Notes under the pieces: model-generated
The model's database searches: none
Told to the model about the DNA's origin: nothing
The model's input: the letters and a program-made list of their open reading frames with translations, nothing else
Shown: piece by piece, positions 31,003-41,538 of the stretch
How positions within the stretch are numbered: the first letter of the stretch is position 1
How the letters are laid out: every line of letters starts with the position of its first letter
Program-made: the position numbers and the translations under genes
From: Emiliania huxleyi CCMP1516
Taxonomy: Eukaryota > Haptophyta > Isochrysidales > Noelaerhabdaceae
Length of the DNA stretch: 64,000 bases
Assembly (NCBI RefSeq): GCF_000372725.1
Contig: NW_005199363.1
Span: 126,501 to 190,500 of the forward strand
Direction: 5' to 3'

Positions 31003-32579
31003 TCACTCTCCCCCCCCATCCGCAAGCGAACCGCCTGCGCCTCCCTCCTGGACCTGGTCCTGCTCCTCTCCGTCCCCAGCCGCGCTGGCAGCTGCCGCCG
31101 GCGCCGCCGCGGCCGCAAACTGAAACTCGGATCGCTGCCCCGGCGTATACTTCGCCACGATCTCCTGCTGCGCAGAGGCGTACGCCTCGCGCCACGCCGC
31201 CGCCGCCTCTTCCGAGAATTCGCCGCCCAGCACCTCGGATAGAGCCTCGAGAAGCACCTGTCACGTGCGGGGTCGTGAGAAGAGGCTGCTCGATGTCGGT
31301 GAGGAGAGAGAGAAGCCTCGAGGGACGCCTCGCCCGCCGCCTCGATCTGCGATAGCGGGAAGCCACGCGACGCCGCCATGCTCCCCAGCTCAGCCAGCGG
31401 CGCACACAGCTCCTCCGGCGCGGGCAACAGCGCGACAAGCGCACCAATCCGGCGGCGTGTCGCCTCGGCCAGGCTCGCTGCCTCCCCGTCGGCACCGCCA
31501 ACGCCGCGCACCTCCGTGCCGGCCAACACCCTCTCGCACAGCATCGCCGCCACAGCAAGCTGCCCATCTGAGGCGACTCCGTCTGTCTCCTCGTCCCGCT
31601 GCTGCTCGCCGAGCGCCTCCCAAGTCGCTGCGATGGCCTTCCGCGCAGCGCTGGACAGGCTTGCCGTGGGGCCGGCCCTCAGGCACGGGTTCCCCGCCAG
31701 CTCGAGCCGCTCCAGCGCAGGGCTTGCCGCCGTCGCCTCCTCCAACGTGCGCCTGCCCGGGCCTCCAATCAGGTTGAAGCTGAGGTCGAGCGCAGTGAGC
31801 GCTCGGTTCGGCGCGCCATTGTCCTCCTTGTCGCCTGCCTCGCCACCACTCTTCCCCGCCTCGTTGGTGGTGCTCTCCGGTGCCAGTGCCTCCAAAACGG
31901 CTCGCGCGCTGGCATCCGAGAGGCGGTTCGATGCCAGGCCGAGGAAGGTGAGGGTCGAATTGTGGCGCAAGCTCCGCAGGAGGGGCACCGCACCCTCGTC
32001 GCCGAGCCCGCACGAGAAGAGCGAGAGGCTGATGAGGCAAGGGTTTGTGGAGAGGGACGCCTCAATGGCAAGCGCCTCCTGCGTTGCGACGGCACAGCAC
32101 CTTAGCGACGCAGTCGTGAGCTTTGGTAGCTTCAGGAGCGGCGAGAGGGCGACGCCATCGTCCTCTGCACCGATGGAAATCGACGTGACCGATTCCGGCA
32201 AGGCTTGGGAGAGCAGATTGATGCCGTCCGACGAAAGAGCGCACTGCCAAAAACGGAGCGCAAACAGTGACGCGTTGCTCGCCAGCGCTGCCAGCAGCGC
32301 AGACAGCGCGCCAGCGTCACAGATCTTGCCGCCGCGGATGTCGACGACGCCCGATTCCGCCGCCTGCAGCGCAGAGAGCACCGCCGGGTGCACAGACATG
32401 GTCAGGGCTTGGCACGCCGCCTCAAAATCCCCTGCCGCGCTGCCGCTCTTTGGGAGTTGAAGCCTCTCGCCCTGCAGGAGGCGCGCCGCGGCGCCAAAGG
32501 GGCCCAGTCCTTCTGTCGCGCCGTCCACCGCCGCGGCGACGCACGCCTCACCGCGCTGGGCGCTCCAGTGATCGGCCAT
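31003..32579 (-). CDS. Leucine-rich-repeat protein with globin-like C-terminus
   Basis: Exons 31329-32579 and 31003-31257, 501 codons plus stop. Residues ~60-290 are RI-like leucine-rich repeats, e.g. GALSALLAALASNASLFALRF, LTALDLSFNLIGGPG and PALERLELAGNPCL. The remainder aligns by eye with the globin fold: helix A LSSAARKAIAATWEALGEQ, an E/F stretch RRRIGALVALLPAPEELCAP, LAELGSMAASRGFPLSQIEA, then across the intron VLLEALSEVLGGEF and AAAWREAYASAQQEIVAKY. In globins the proximal heme His sits where this protein has Ala (LGSMA instead of LGxxH). The GC-AG intron (31258-31328) begins with a diverged copy of exon 2 (shared ctcgaggct). LRR is sure; the globin relation is by pattern. Confidence 0.7.
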
Positions 32580-32635
32580 ATATCGGCGCCGATACGTAAC
32601 GTTCTTCGCGGCGAGTCGGCGAGAGGTGGACTGCG

Positions 32636-32690
32636 GCTAGTTCCATTTCACTGTGGCACAGCTCGCGTTACAAAACCTTGATTTTGACCA
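32636..32690 (-). repeat. ~55-bp dispersed element, copy 2 (LRR promoter)
   Basis: Reverse-strand copy of the 8305-8359 element, placed 57-111 bp upstream of the LRR-globin start codon. A partial third copy is at 33361-33388. Confidence 0.75.
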
Positions 32691-32721
32691 TTTGCGCACT
32701 ATTGTACCTCTCGGTGCCTTC

Positions 32722-32814
32722 CAGAGGCAGCTGCGACCCCGCCGAGTAGACGGGCGCACACAGCAGGTGGCGCGGTGTGCGCCCGTCCACTCGGCTGGAT
32801 CGCAGCTGCCTCTG
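32722..32814. repeat. 93-bp hairpin with 40-bp arms
   Basis: The left arm begins cagaggcagctgcgacc and ends gacgggcgcacac. The right arm (32775-32814) is its complement with about three mismatches. The loop is 13 nt. It would fold into a long stem in RNA or a cruciform in DNA. Foldback MITE or small-RNA precursor are both possible. Confidence 0.85.
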
Positions 32815-33929
32815 CGCGTCCTGGGGAGGTACATTTGTTGCGCACCGGAGACGACTCGACGCCGCTGAGATCGGAGATCAAGCTCTGACAGGTCACACGT
32901 CGCTCCTTTGACGCCGACGTGACTCGCCCGTACAGATCACATCAGGACACGGTCTCGACGCGCTCGGTACGACGCCTGCGACCCGTCTCGGGTCAGGTGG
33001 CACGACGCTCATCGCGCCTGCCAGCGCTGCCGTACAGGTTGCCACGACGAGGTCGAGCACGCTTCTATACGCTCGCCCAGCCTTCCTTTCCATCCCATTA
33101 GGCAGCCTGGGAACGGTGATGGTCAGAGGCAAAGCCTACGAGGGGTGGTGGAACCACATGTCACGGCTACTGACGGCTCGACCCCACGATAGCCTCCGAA
33201 GGCTGACTTTGCGGCACCATCATCGGACGATGTCGACGAGTTGGGTCGCTCTCGCGGTAGCCAGATGACCTCCCATGCTAGTACCATCGGCTAGGGTCGC
33301 AGGAAGCGCGGGGGAGGGCGCTGGGAGCAACACGGAGCTCCGTTGGACGTTTTCAAGATTAGCGTGTCAGAGTGAAATGGAACTAGCCTGCCGCCTGACG
33401 GGGTTTTTCTTTCTCCTTCGATGAAGCTAGGAGTCGGGAAACTGTTGAGCACTTGAGCACTGGATAGGGTCGATTCCGCATGGTACGGGACCCCTCGATC
33501 GTCTCGCCCTCCCTCGCTGGCGCTCATTGCACATGATCGAGGTGCACGCTGCTGAAGCAGTATATGCTACGTCTATATCGGAAACTGTTCGCAAAACAGC
33601 CAAACAACAAACAACCCCCGCACGCGCGGAATAGGGCGCAATCGTTTGTCACGTGGGTACAGGCTCTATACTCTGCTTGCTGCGTGCGTGCGTCGTGCGT
33701 GCGTGTGTGGCCCCGCTCCAGCCAGCCAGCGCTCGCGGACCGATCTCTGTCTGTCTACGCGCGGGCGGGGGGTGGGGACGCAACCGGCTCTGCCTCGCCG
33801 GCTGCCCACTCACCGTGCGCCTAGCCGGAGCGCGCGTGCCGACTGACTGCCGTCTTGTGGGCTGGAGCATGCTCATGCAGCGAGGCCCAACGCCAGAATG
33901 TGCGGCCCGCGTGCTCGCCTCGCGCCGGC
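32815..33929. other. Intergenic, repeat-bearing
   Basis: Contains the partial dispersed element at 33361-33388 and the 65-bp repeat at 33445-33509. No gene was recognised. Confidence 0.4.
33445..33509 (+). repeat. 65-bp dispersed repeat, copy 2
   Basis: Near-identical to 14492-14556. Here it is not next to a recognised start codon. Confidence 0.8.
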
Positions 33930-35520
33930 TCACTCGGACGCGGGCGTGGTGTCGGTCTTCCACTCGGCGCAGAGCTTGAGCTGGACGAGGGGAATGGTGC
34001 ACGGGTGGATGTCGACGTCCAAGAACGCCGAGTCTTTGACAAAGGGGATACCTGCTCACACGTCTGGCCGTGGTGAGAGACGCCGTTCACAGAGGAGCCG
34101 CCGGGCCCTCTTGCCAAAGGGCTTGCCGCATTCGATGTGGCCGATGCACTTTTTGAGGCCGCTGTAGATGCCCGCGAGGAGCCCTGCGACGCCGAGCAGG
34201 CTGCCGCCCACGAGGAGGCCCGCCTGTGCCCACACACGCAGCCTGTGACGAGGCGCTGTTCACGGCATGAGGCACGCCACCCACGAGCAGGCCCGCCCCG
34301 AGCAGGATGTTGTTGACGAGCTCGAGGACGTCGCCGATGATGTGGCCGACCTGCCGGTGTGTGTGTGAGGGGTGGGGTCGCGCGCGGTGTTTGTGCGGAA
34401 CATGTCGCGGGCGGGTGTGGAGCGCCGCGCAGCGTGTGGGACATCAAACGTGTGGCCATCGAACGTGCGGCGCATCGAAATGGGGCGCATCGGACGTGCT
34501 GGCAAACCGTGTCAGCCGTGCGCCGACGAGTGTCCGCATTCTGCGGCTAAGGGTGGGCATTGCGAGCGCGCGCACCAGCCCGCAGACGCTGCCGAGAAGG
34601 GCGGACACCACGTCTCGGGTCGAGCTCAGCGCCTGCGCGACCAAGCCGATGACGCCGCCTAGCGGGAGCGGCTTGCGCGCTCAGGCCAAGGAGAGTGTGT
34701 CGCGCCTCTCCACACACGTCCGCCGTCTCGCGTACCGAGCAGCTCCTTGACCTTCACCTTGACGTTGGCGAGCTTGATGAGCTCGTCGCCGGCCGCCTAG
34801 ACGTGAGAGCAGGCGATCGAGGACAAGAAGGCTGCGGACGGAGAGAGAGGCCGTCGCCGGCCGCCCGGAGGATCTCGACGACAAAATCGTTGATGTTGGT
34901 CAGGAGGTTCTTGGTGAAGCTGAGCACGCCCTCGAGCAGCGTCTTGAGGCCGAGCAAGAGGCCTAAGCAAGAAGCAAGAATGACGTGATCACTCATTCAT
35001 CATAGGAGGCCGTCTTGGGGCCGAGGAGGAGGGCCCTTCAGCCCATCAACGCCACGCCAGGTCGACTCGTTGTACTTTGCGACAAACGCCTACGTACGGC
35101 GAAAGTTCCGAGGAGGTTCCGAGACGCCCCCCGGAGAGACACGGGTCCGCGGACGCTGCGGAAAGAGCCTCGGCGCTGCCCTCGACGAGATCGCCCGTCG
35201 TGAAACCGAGCGAAGAGAGGAAGGCCCGCACGGCCTCCAGCACGGCCACGGCGATGTCCTTGGCCACGTCGAGGAGCGCCGTGATGAAGAGCTCCAAGTC
35301 GCCGCCCTGCAGCTTGCCGCACGACAGCACCTTGGCGAGGAAGTCGAGCACCTATAGGGAAGGGAAGGGAAGAGCTGAGGAATATGCTTCTCCACACACA
35401 CGGGGGTGTTGGACAAGGCAGGTGGCAGCCCTCGCGTCTCCACGTCTAAATGACAGGAGCCCACGGAATATTGAAAGTGCAGCCCGGTGCGCGTGGGAGA
35501 GCGGTGTGTGTGTGCGTGTG

Positions 35521-35551
<31 letters not shown>

Positions 35552-38500
35552 CTGCGTTGCGTGCGTGCGTGTGTGCNNNNNNNNNNNNNNNNNNNNNNNN
35601 NNNNNNNNNNNNNNNNNNNNNNNNNNNNNNNNNNNNNNNNNNNNNNNNNNNNNNNNNNNNNNNNNNNNNNNNNNNNGTAAAGGTGCGGGTGCGTATGATT
35701 GCGTGTGGCCCTGGGAGGATTTTTCAACCAAGGGTCTCGGCGACCTGGGAGAGGATCTTGTCGAATCCACGGGGGATGGAACTACAGGGAAGGCGCCAAG
35801 GGGGCCTTGTAATAGCCGAAGGGCCGGCTTTGATACAGAGTGTGGCGGAGGTCAAGGGGCCGGTTGGCCTTCATGCGGCCTTGATGGGGGGGGGGGGTGA
35901 GTTGAGTGAGTGAGTGAGTGAGTTGAGTGAGTGAGTGAGTGAGTGAGTGTCTTCGTGCGTGCGAGCGTGATGCGTGTGCGTGCGAGCGTGATGCGTGTGT
36001 CTCTCTGTCTGTCTTTTCTGTCTGTCCGTGTGTCGCTGCTAAGGTGTGTGGTAGGGGGGGCTGGGCGCACTGAGGATCGTCTTGATGAGCGCAACGATCG
36101 GGAAGGCCTCCGGCTCCTTGGCGGCGGAGCCCTCCTTCTTGACGGTCTCCTTGAGCCTCTCAATGATCTGAATGTCGTCGGGGAGGAGGTTGCCGACGAG
36201 CGCCCGGGTCGAGTCCAGCATGACGCCGACGCCGCCCCACGGGTTGTCGAGGAACCACTCGACCCCCCAGACGATGCCACCGACCAGCGAGAGGACGTTG
36301 TTGAGAAGCAGGACGATGAAGCTGTCGACGCCGTCGAGGAGGTCCTTGACCTTCGCCCCGATGGGGGAGAGGGCCTCGTAGACGTCCTGGAGAGGTCGAG
36401 GGAGGGAGGGAGGGTGAGGGAGGGTGAGGGAGGGTGAGGGAGGGCCTAGGGAGGGTCTAGGGAGGGTCTAGGGAGGATGGGGGAGAGTGTGAGCGTGAGT
36501 GTGAGAGCACGTGTACGTGTGAGCGTAAGCGTGTGCGTGTGCGTGTGAGAGCGTGTGCGTGTGGGGGGGAGGGGGGGGGGCGCACCTGGAGTAGGTCGCC
36601 GACCGAGTCCTTGATCTCCTTGAGCAGCTCGCCCGTGTTGGAGAGCAGCTTGGTGTCGATGCCGTCCCCCTTGAGGACGTCGGTCACCGTGTCGTTGATG
36701 TTCTCGAGGAACTTGCCCGCGAAGCCGAGCACCTAGAAGGCTCCTAGAAGGCTCCTAGAAGGCTCCTAGAAGAGGAACTTGCCCGCGAAGCCGAGCACCT
36801 AGAAGGCTCCTAGAAGGCTCCTAGAAGGCTCCTAGAAGGCGAACTTGCCCGCGAAGCCGAGCACGTCGTGGACGAGTGCAAACACGCGCCGCAGGCCGCT
36901 GGAGCCATCCGCGCTGCCGATGACCTTCGCCTTGAGGCCGGGCAGGATGCCGGGCGCATCGCCGGTGCCGACGAGGCCCTTCGTGAGCAGCTCCTCGATC
37001 TTCTGGAGGATCGAGTTGACCAGCTCGGCGCTTCCGGCGAGGATGGCCTCGACCGCCTTCCGGACGTCGGGCAGCAGGCCTACAGGAAGGTTCCAGGAGA
37101 GGTCCAGGAGAGGTCCAGGAGAGGTCCGGTGTGAAGTTGACGTCGGGCAGCAGGCCCGGGCTGTCCTCGTCGCCGATCAGAATGGCGGCGAGCGCCTCCT
37201 TGAGCGCCTGTCTCTTCATGACTGACGCGATCACTTCGTACTCACAGGATGGCGGCGAGCGCCTCCTCGAGCGCCTCGAGCCCGACGCCGAGCTTGGTCG
37301 CGATGCTCCCGAGGAAGCCGACGATGCCTGTGGTACTCATTGACAACCACTAGGACAACCAGCTCTGAACTGAGGACTCTAGCCGCGAGAGGAGGCCGAC
37401 GGTGCCTCCGAGGAGGGCGGGGAGCAAGTCGCGAAGCAGGAGCTTGATGGCGTAGCGCAGAGTCTCGAGCCCGCTCCCGAGTGCGCTCCTGATGTGCTCG
37501 AGCAGGTTGCCTGTGAAGCAAGAGCTCTCATCCATCAGTCACGAGGAGCGGTGGTCAGTGTGGCTCTTGATGTGCGCTCGAGCAGGATCTCGCCGATCGG
37601 CTCGCCAGTCAGGTGCTCGATCGCCTCGCCGATCTTTGAGACGCCCTCGAGGATCTGTCCGGTGAGGGCGAGCACCTGTGGCCGAGCACACGTGTGGTCT
37701 TCAGCTCAGTGCCGAGAGTACCAGCTGGCCGAGTACTCGCAGTGAAGGATTCGTGACTCGTTCTCGTCACCTGGCCGTGCAGGGCAGGGACACATGCACA
37801 TGTGCATGTGCATGTGCATGTTTCTAAACCCCATCTCTCGTCTCAGAGTTTGACCGGTGGATTGACATATTGATTCCACCTGGCCGAGCACGCGGTCGAT
37901 CAGGCCCCCGATGCCGCCGCAGCCGGAGTTGCAGTTGTTGATGATGCCGCCACCGCCGCGGCCGAAGAGCGCCTTAGGTGAGGCGAGGTAAGCTTCTCCA
38001 CACACACGAGCGTGGGGCGAGCGTGCGCGTGTGTGTGAGCGGTGCGTGGGTGTGTGGGTGCGTGTGTGGGTGGGGTGTGGGGGGGGGAGGAGGAGGGGGG
38101 GGGGGAGGAGCCTTGAGGAAGCCGGCGGTCTGGTTGAGCACGCCCTTGACAACGAGGAGCGTGTCGCCGAGCACGTACGCGACGAGCTCGCCTGTATCTC
38201 GGCGCAATCTCGGCTCATCTCGGGCAGATCTCGGGCCATCTCCGAACATGTGCGCGCGATGCAGCTGAAGAGCGAATCCCGGCTCATCTCTCGGCTCATC
38301 TCGGAGTAATCTCGGGGCAATCTCGGGCTAGTCTCGCCGACGGAGCTGAAGAGCTTCCCCTCGAAGATGTTCTTGACGAGGTCGCCGGTCGCCTGCCGAC
38401 GAGATGAGGACGAGATATTGGCCGAGGTGTGGCCGAGGACAGGGTGGTGGCCGAGGTGTGGCCGAGGTGTGGTCTCGGATCTATCCCGGCTCTCCTGCAG

Positions 38501-39994
38501 GATGCCGACGACCAGGCCGGGCAGCGAGCCGAGCACGGTCTGGAGGGCCTGCAGCAGCGTGGCGCCATGGCTAACGTTGGGACTGGGAGAGGGGAACCGA
38601 GGCACAGCGCTGGAGGGCCCCGAAGACGGCGCCGGCGAGCGCAAAGATCTTGCCGAAGATGCCGGCCAGACCGCCGTGCGGGCAGCCGCACCTGGAAGCA
38701 GAAGAAACTATAGTGCTCGTGCGAGACCTCTTTCTCGGCCAGACCGCCGTGGGCAGCCGCACCGGGAGAGAGGTGGGGGAGGTTAGGTCAGGTGAGGTAC
38801 ACATCTCAAGGTGGGGGGGTGGGGGCTCGCGACTCCACGTCTCAAAGAGAGGAGCCCCCCACACGGCTCCAATGTGCAAGGAGGAAGAATGAGAGCGATG
38901 AGTAGTGGGCAGCCGCAGCTAGAGGGGGGGGGGGCGGAGGGCTAGTCGCGTGAGAGAGAGGGGGAGGCAGCCGCACCCGTCGGGCCAGATGCCAGCGATC
39001 GCGTGCTTGATCTTACCGAGCAGTTCGGTGGCGCCGCCGAACAAGGCCTCGAAGAGGGCCGTGAGGCTGTTCTGCAAAGGGGAAGGGGCGGGCGGGGGGG
39101 GGGGCGGGGGGGGGGGGATTAGGTGGAGGCGGCGAGGCGGGGCGCGTGCGTGCGTGTGGCGCGCGCGCGGCGGGGGGTGAGGGCGGCGGCGACGGGGGCG
39201 GCGCGGGGCTGGAAAGGCGAGGGCGAGAGCGGGGCATCCGGACACGAGAGAGGAGCCAGGAGGGCGCGCCTTGATGCAGCTGAGGAACTCGGGTACCCGC
39301 TTCTCGATGGCCTCGATGATCTAAGAGGGGGGCGGGGGGAGGCGGCGGCGCGGCGGGCGGCGGTGTGAGCATGCGGGCGCTAGGACACTGCTGCCGCTAG
39401 GACACTGGTGCGTGAGAGTGCGGCGCGGGCGGCGCGCCCTTTCCCACTTCTTGGGGCACTTGCCATCCTCGATGAGGCACTTGACGGCGACGATGACCGT
39501 CTTGAGGGTGGTGCCCACCGCGCAGGCGATGCGGCTGAAGAAGGCCTGTGCGCCGCGCGAGGGCATATGTGTGGCGCCGCTCATAGCTCAGCTCTGTGCG
39601 GCTGCGGCAACTGGCGGAGGCGGGGGCGGCGGAGCCGCACCTCGAGCGCGTTCCAGAGGCCGCCGCAGCTCACCAGCGAGGTGACGAGCTTCTTGACCTT
39701 GTCGAGCGACGACTCGCCGGAAAAGACCTTCTTGAGGATGTTGTCGATCAGGCCGCCGAGCGAGTCTCCGAGCATGTCGGTCACAGCTTCTGTGATCTTC
39801 TTTGTCCCCTCCTCAACCTTGCCCAGTAGGTTCCGGATCTGCACCTTTCCCGCGAGATCGACGTCTCCGAGCTTCACGAGGGCGCCATCGTCCTTGACGC
39901 CGCGGGATTTCTTTTTGATGAGGTAGTGCTTGGTGGGCTGTGGGCAGGTCGGCTTGTCGTACGAAGGGCAGGTCGGCTTGTCGTACGAAGGCAT
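33930..39994 (-). CDS. Very large amphipathic-helix repeat protein, about 24 exons
   Basis: Successive short exons on the minus strand all encode helical segments rich in Gly, Leu, Val and Lys. Resolved exons: 39641-39994, 39438-39545, 39270-39320, 38977-39071, 38619-38691, then from 38548 down. Examples: NLLGKVEEGTKKITEAVTDM, LIDNILKKVFSGESSLDKVK, ALQTVLGSLPGLVVGILQE, FLENINDTVTDVLKGDGIDT, NLLTNINDFVVEILRAAGDE. The last exon reads KDSAFLDVDIHPCTIPLVQL to TGA 33932-33930. A 24-bp tandem duplication makes PSYDKPTC twice at the N-terminus. No family was recognised; surface-active, lipid-associated or membrane-pore roles would fit, as inference only. Many introns carry exon-edge copies. A 100-N gap lies in an intron. 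The true start may lie upstream, e.g. ATG near 40289. Confidence 0.6.
35577..35676. other. Assembly gap (100 N)
   Basis: Run of 100 undetermined bases following a tgcgtgcgtg microsatellite, inside an intron of the helix-repeat gene. The real length is unknown. Confidence 0.99.
36724..36865 (-). repeat. Triplicated exon edge with 11-bp arrays
   Basis: Three copies of gaacttgcccgcgaagccga plus gcac, separated by arrays of cctagaaggct. In the minus-strand gene the copy encodes LGFAGKF. The two outermost copies bound the intron and the middle one is internal, as with the triple at 54400-54600 in another gene. Confidence 0.85.
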
Positions 39995-40705
39995 GGCGGA
40001 CCAGCTTGTCGCGGTACTCGAAACACCGCGCTTTCGAGACGCCGCATAGATCTACCCGGGCGAAGAAGGCGGTGGTCGTGCCATCTTCGCTTCGTACTCG
40101 AAACCACCACGCCGCAACCGTCGCCGGCGCGCGACACGTTCCCGTAGGCCGGACTGTCCTCGTCGAGAGTGTGTGCCGCCAAGGCGGGACGCACTCAGGG
40201 ACGGTGCCGACGGGACGCGGCTCGAAGGGTGTGGCTCCGCAGCGCGGCTGGCACTCGTCGCAGAGGCCTCACCTTCGAAAAGTCGGGCATGGCTCTACCC
40301 GCAACTTTCTCGCTAACGCGCGCGCACCGCCGAGCCTGCGGCGGGCGCGCTGCGGCCGCACGTCTAACTTCGTCATAGTGCCACGACGCGCGGCCTAGAT
40401 TTAGCCCACGCGCCTCAGCTCGCAAACACTCACCCATTGAATTGTCACTGCCCGTGAGTGCGAGATAGGGCTAGCAGTAGGCAGCTAGCCTGTGAGGAGG
40501 GCGTCCATAGACACCTCACTAGACCCCACACACGGTCTCGTCCGTGCCTCGCCGGCCGGCGAGATTGCTAGAGGCGGAGCAAGCCTGCTCTAGCCTCGCA
40601 TGTTACTCCCTGTCGCCTGTTTGTGTTGTTGTGCTGCTGTTTGTACCCTTGGCACCGTGGTGTGCTGGGGGGGGCGACAGGGAGGATGTGGCCTTGAGTT
40701 ATGTG

Positions 40706-40873
40706 TACGCCAACTCAGGGTGTGTGGCAGCCAGCTGGCTGTGTGTCTTGTGAGCCTGTTTGTGTCTGTGTGTCGCTCGTGCGTGCCGTCATCATCTGTC
40801 CAGCGTCCACCCATACCGCGTTGGTGTGTCCAGTCCGAGCCTGGCTGTTCTTCACCTTACTACATACATACAT
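40706..40873 (+). repeat. ~170-bp dispersed repeat, copy 2
   Basis: Partner of 1333-1506. It ends 17 bp before MITE copy 2. Confidence 0.8.
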
Positions 40874-40890
40874 GCATGTGTGTCTCTTCG

Positions 40891-41010
40891 CTGGCGAGTA
40901 CAGACCACGCCTCCCTTTTTCACAGGCGGGGAACAGCTTTTCGCTGCGCATGCTCGAGCCCCCGGCGAGGGCTTGTGCTGTGAATAGCAGGCGTGGTCTC
41001 TACTCGCCAG
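40891..41010 (+). mobile_element. MITE-like element, copy 2
   Basis: 120 bp with near-perfect 22-bp terminal inverted repeats: ctggcgagtacagaccacgc at the left, gcgtggtctctactcgccag at the right. The core matches 20968-21079, including gagcccccggcgagggcttg. It is non-coding and was presumably moved in trans by a DNA transposase. Confidence 0.9.
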
Positions 41011-41538
41011 GTCTCCTCGCGCGTGTCACTCGCGCGTGTCGCTCGCGGTGTCGCCGTCTTCGCACTTCGGTTCTGTCTCTCCGCGTCCATACTACCGCGT
41101 TAAATAAATAAATAGGTAAAACTGTGAGACGAGATGGGAACATGGGATTTAGGGACATGTGTCCCCGCCCTCCACGTAAAGCCGTACTATACCGCGTTGC
41201 CGTTGATGTGCGCTCTTTTCTTTTTGCTCTTCTTTCCACTCGGTGTGCCGGTGATAGTACTAGCACGCGCCCCAGTTCGCACCTGTGTCGAGCCTGTGTG
41301 CTGTGTGTGAGAGAGAGTTGTGTTGTTTAAATTCTTTCCACTCGTGTGTGGACACACACAAAAGTTCGTCAGACCACGCGCTTTCAATAGAGAGACAGCG
41401 CGTGCAATTACTGATGTAGTTACGCACCCAGTAACAATGGTGTCGCAGGAGCGCGCCCCATGCTGCACGGCGCGCTTTGCGCTGCCACACCGCTCTCACT
41501 TGTGCCAAGCGACGAGCAGGGCTGGGGGGCGCTGCCCC

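Larger units (their letters stand above)
39995..41538. other. Intergenic, repeat-rich
   Basis: Holds the ~170-bp repeat copy 2 and MITE copy 2. From about 41430 it has a stretch similar to 60440-60590, so the two NHL-BTB genes were duplicated with their 3' flanks. 39995-40390 has a Cys-containing minus frame (CDECQPRCGATPFEPRPVGT) that may be an upstream exon of the helix-repeat gene. Confidence 0.5.
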
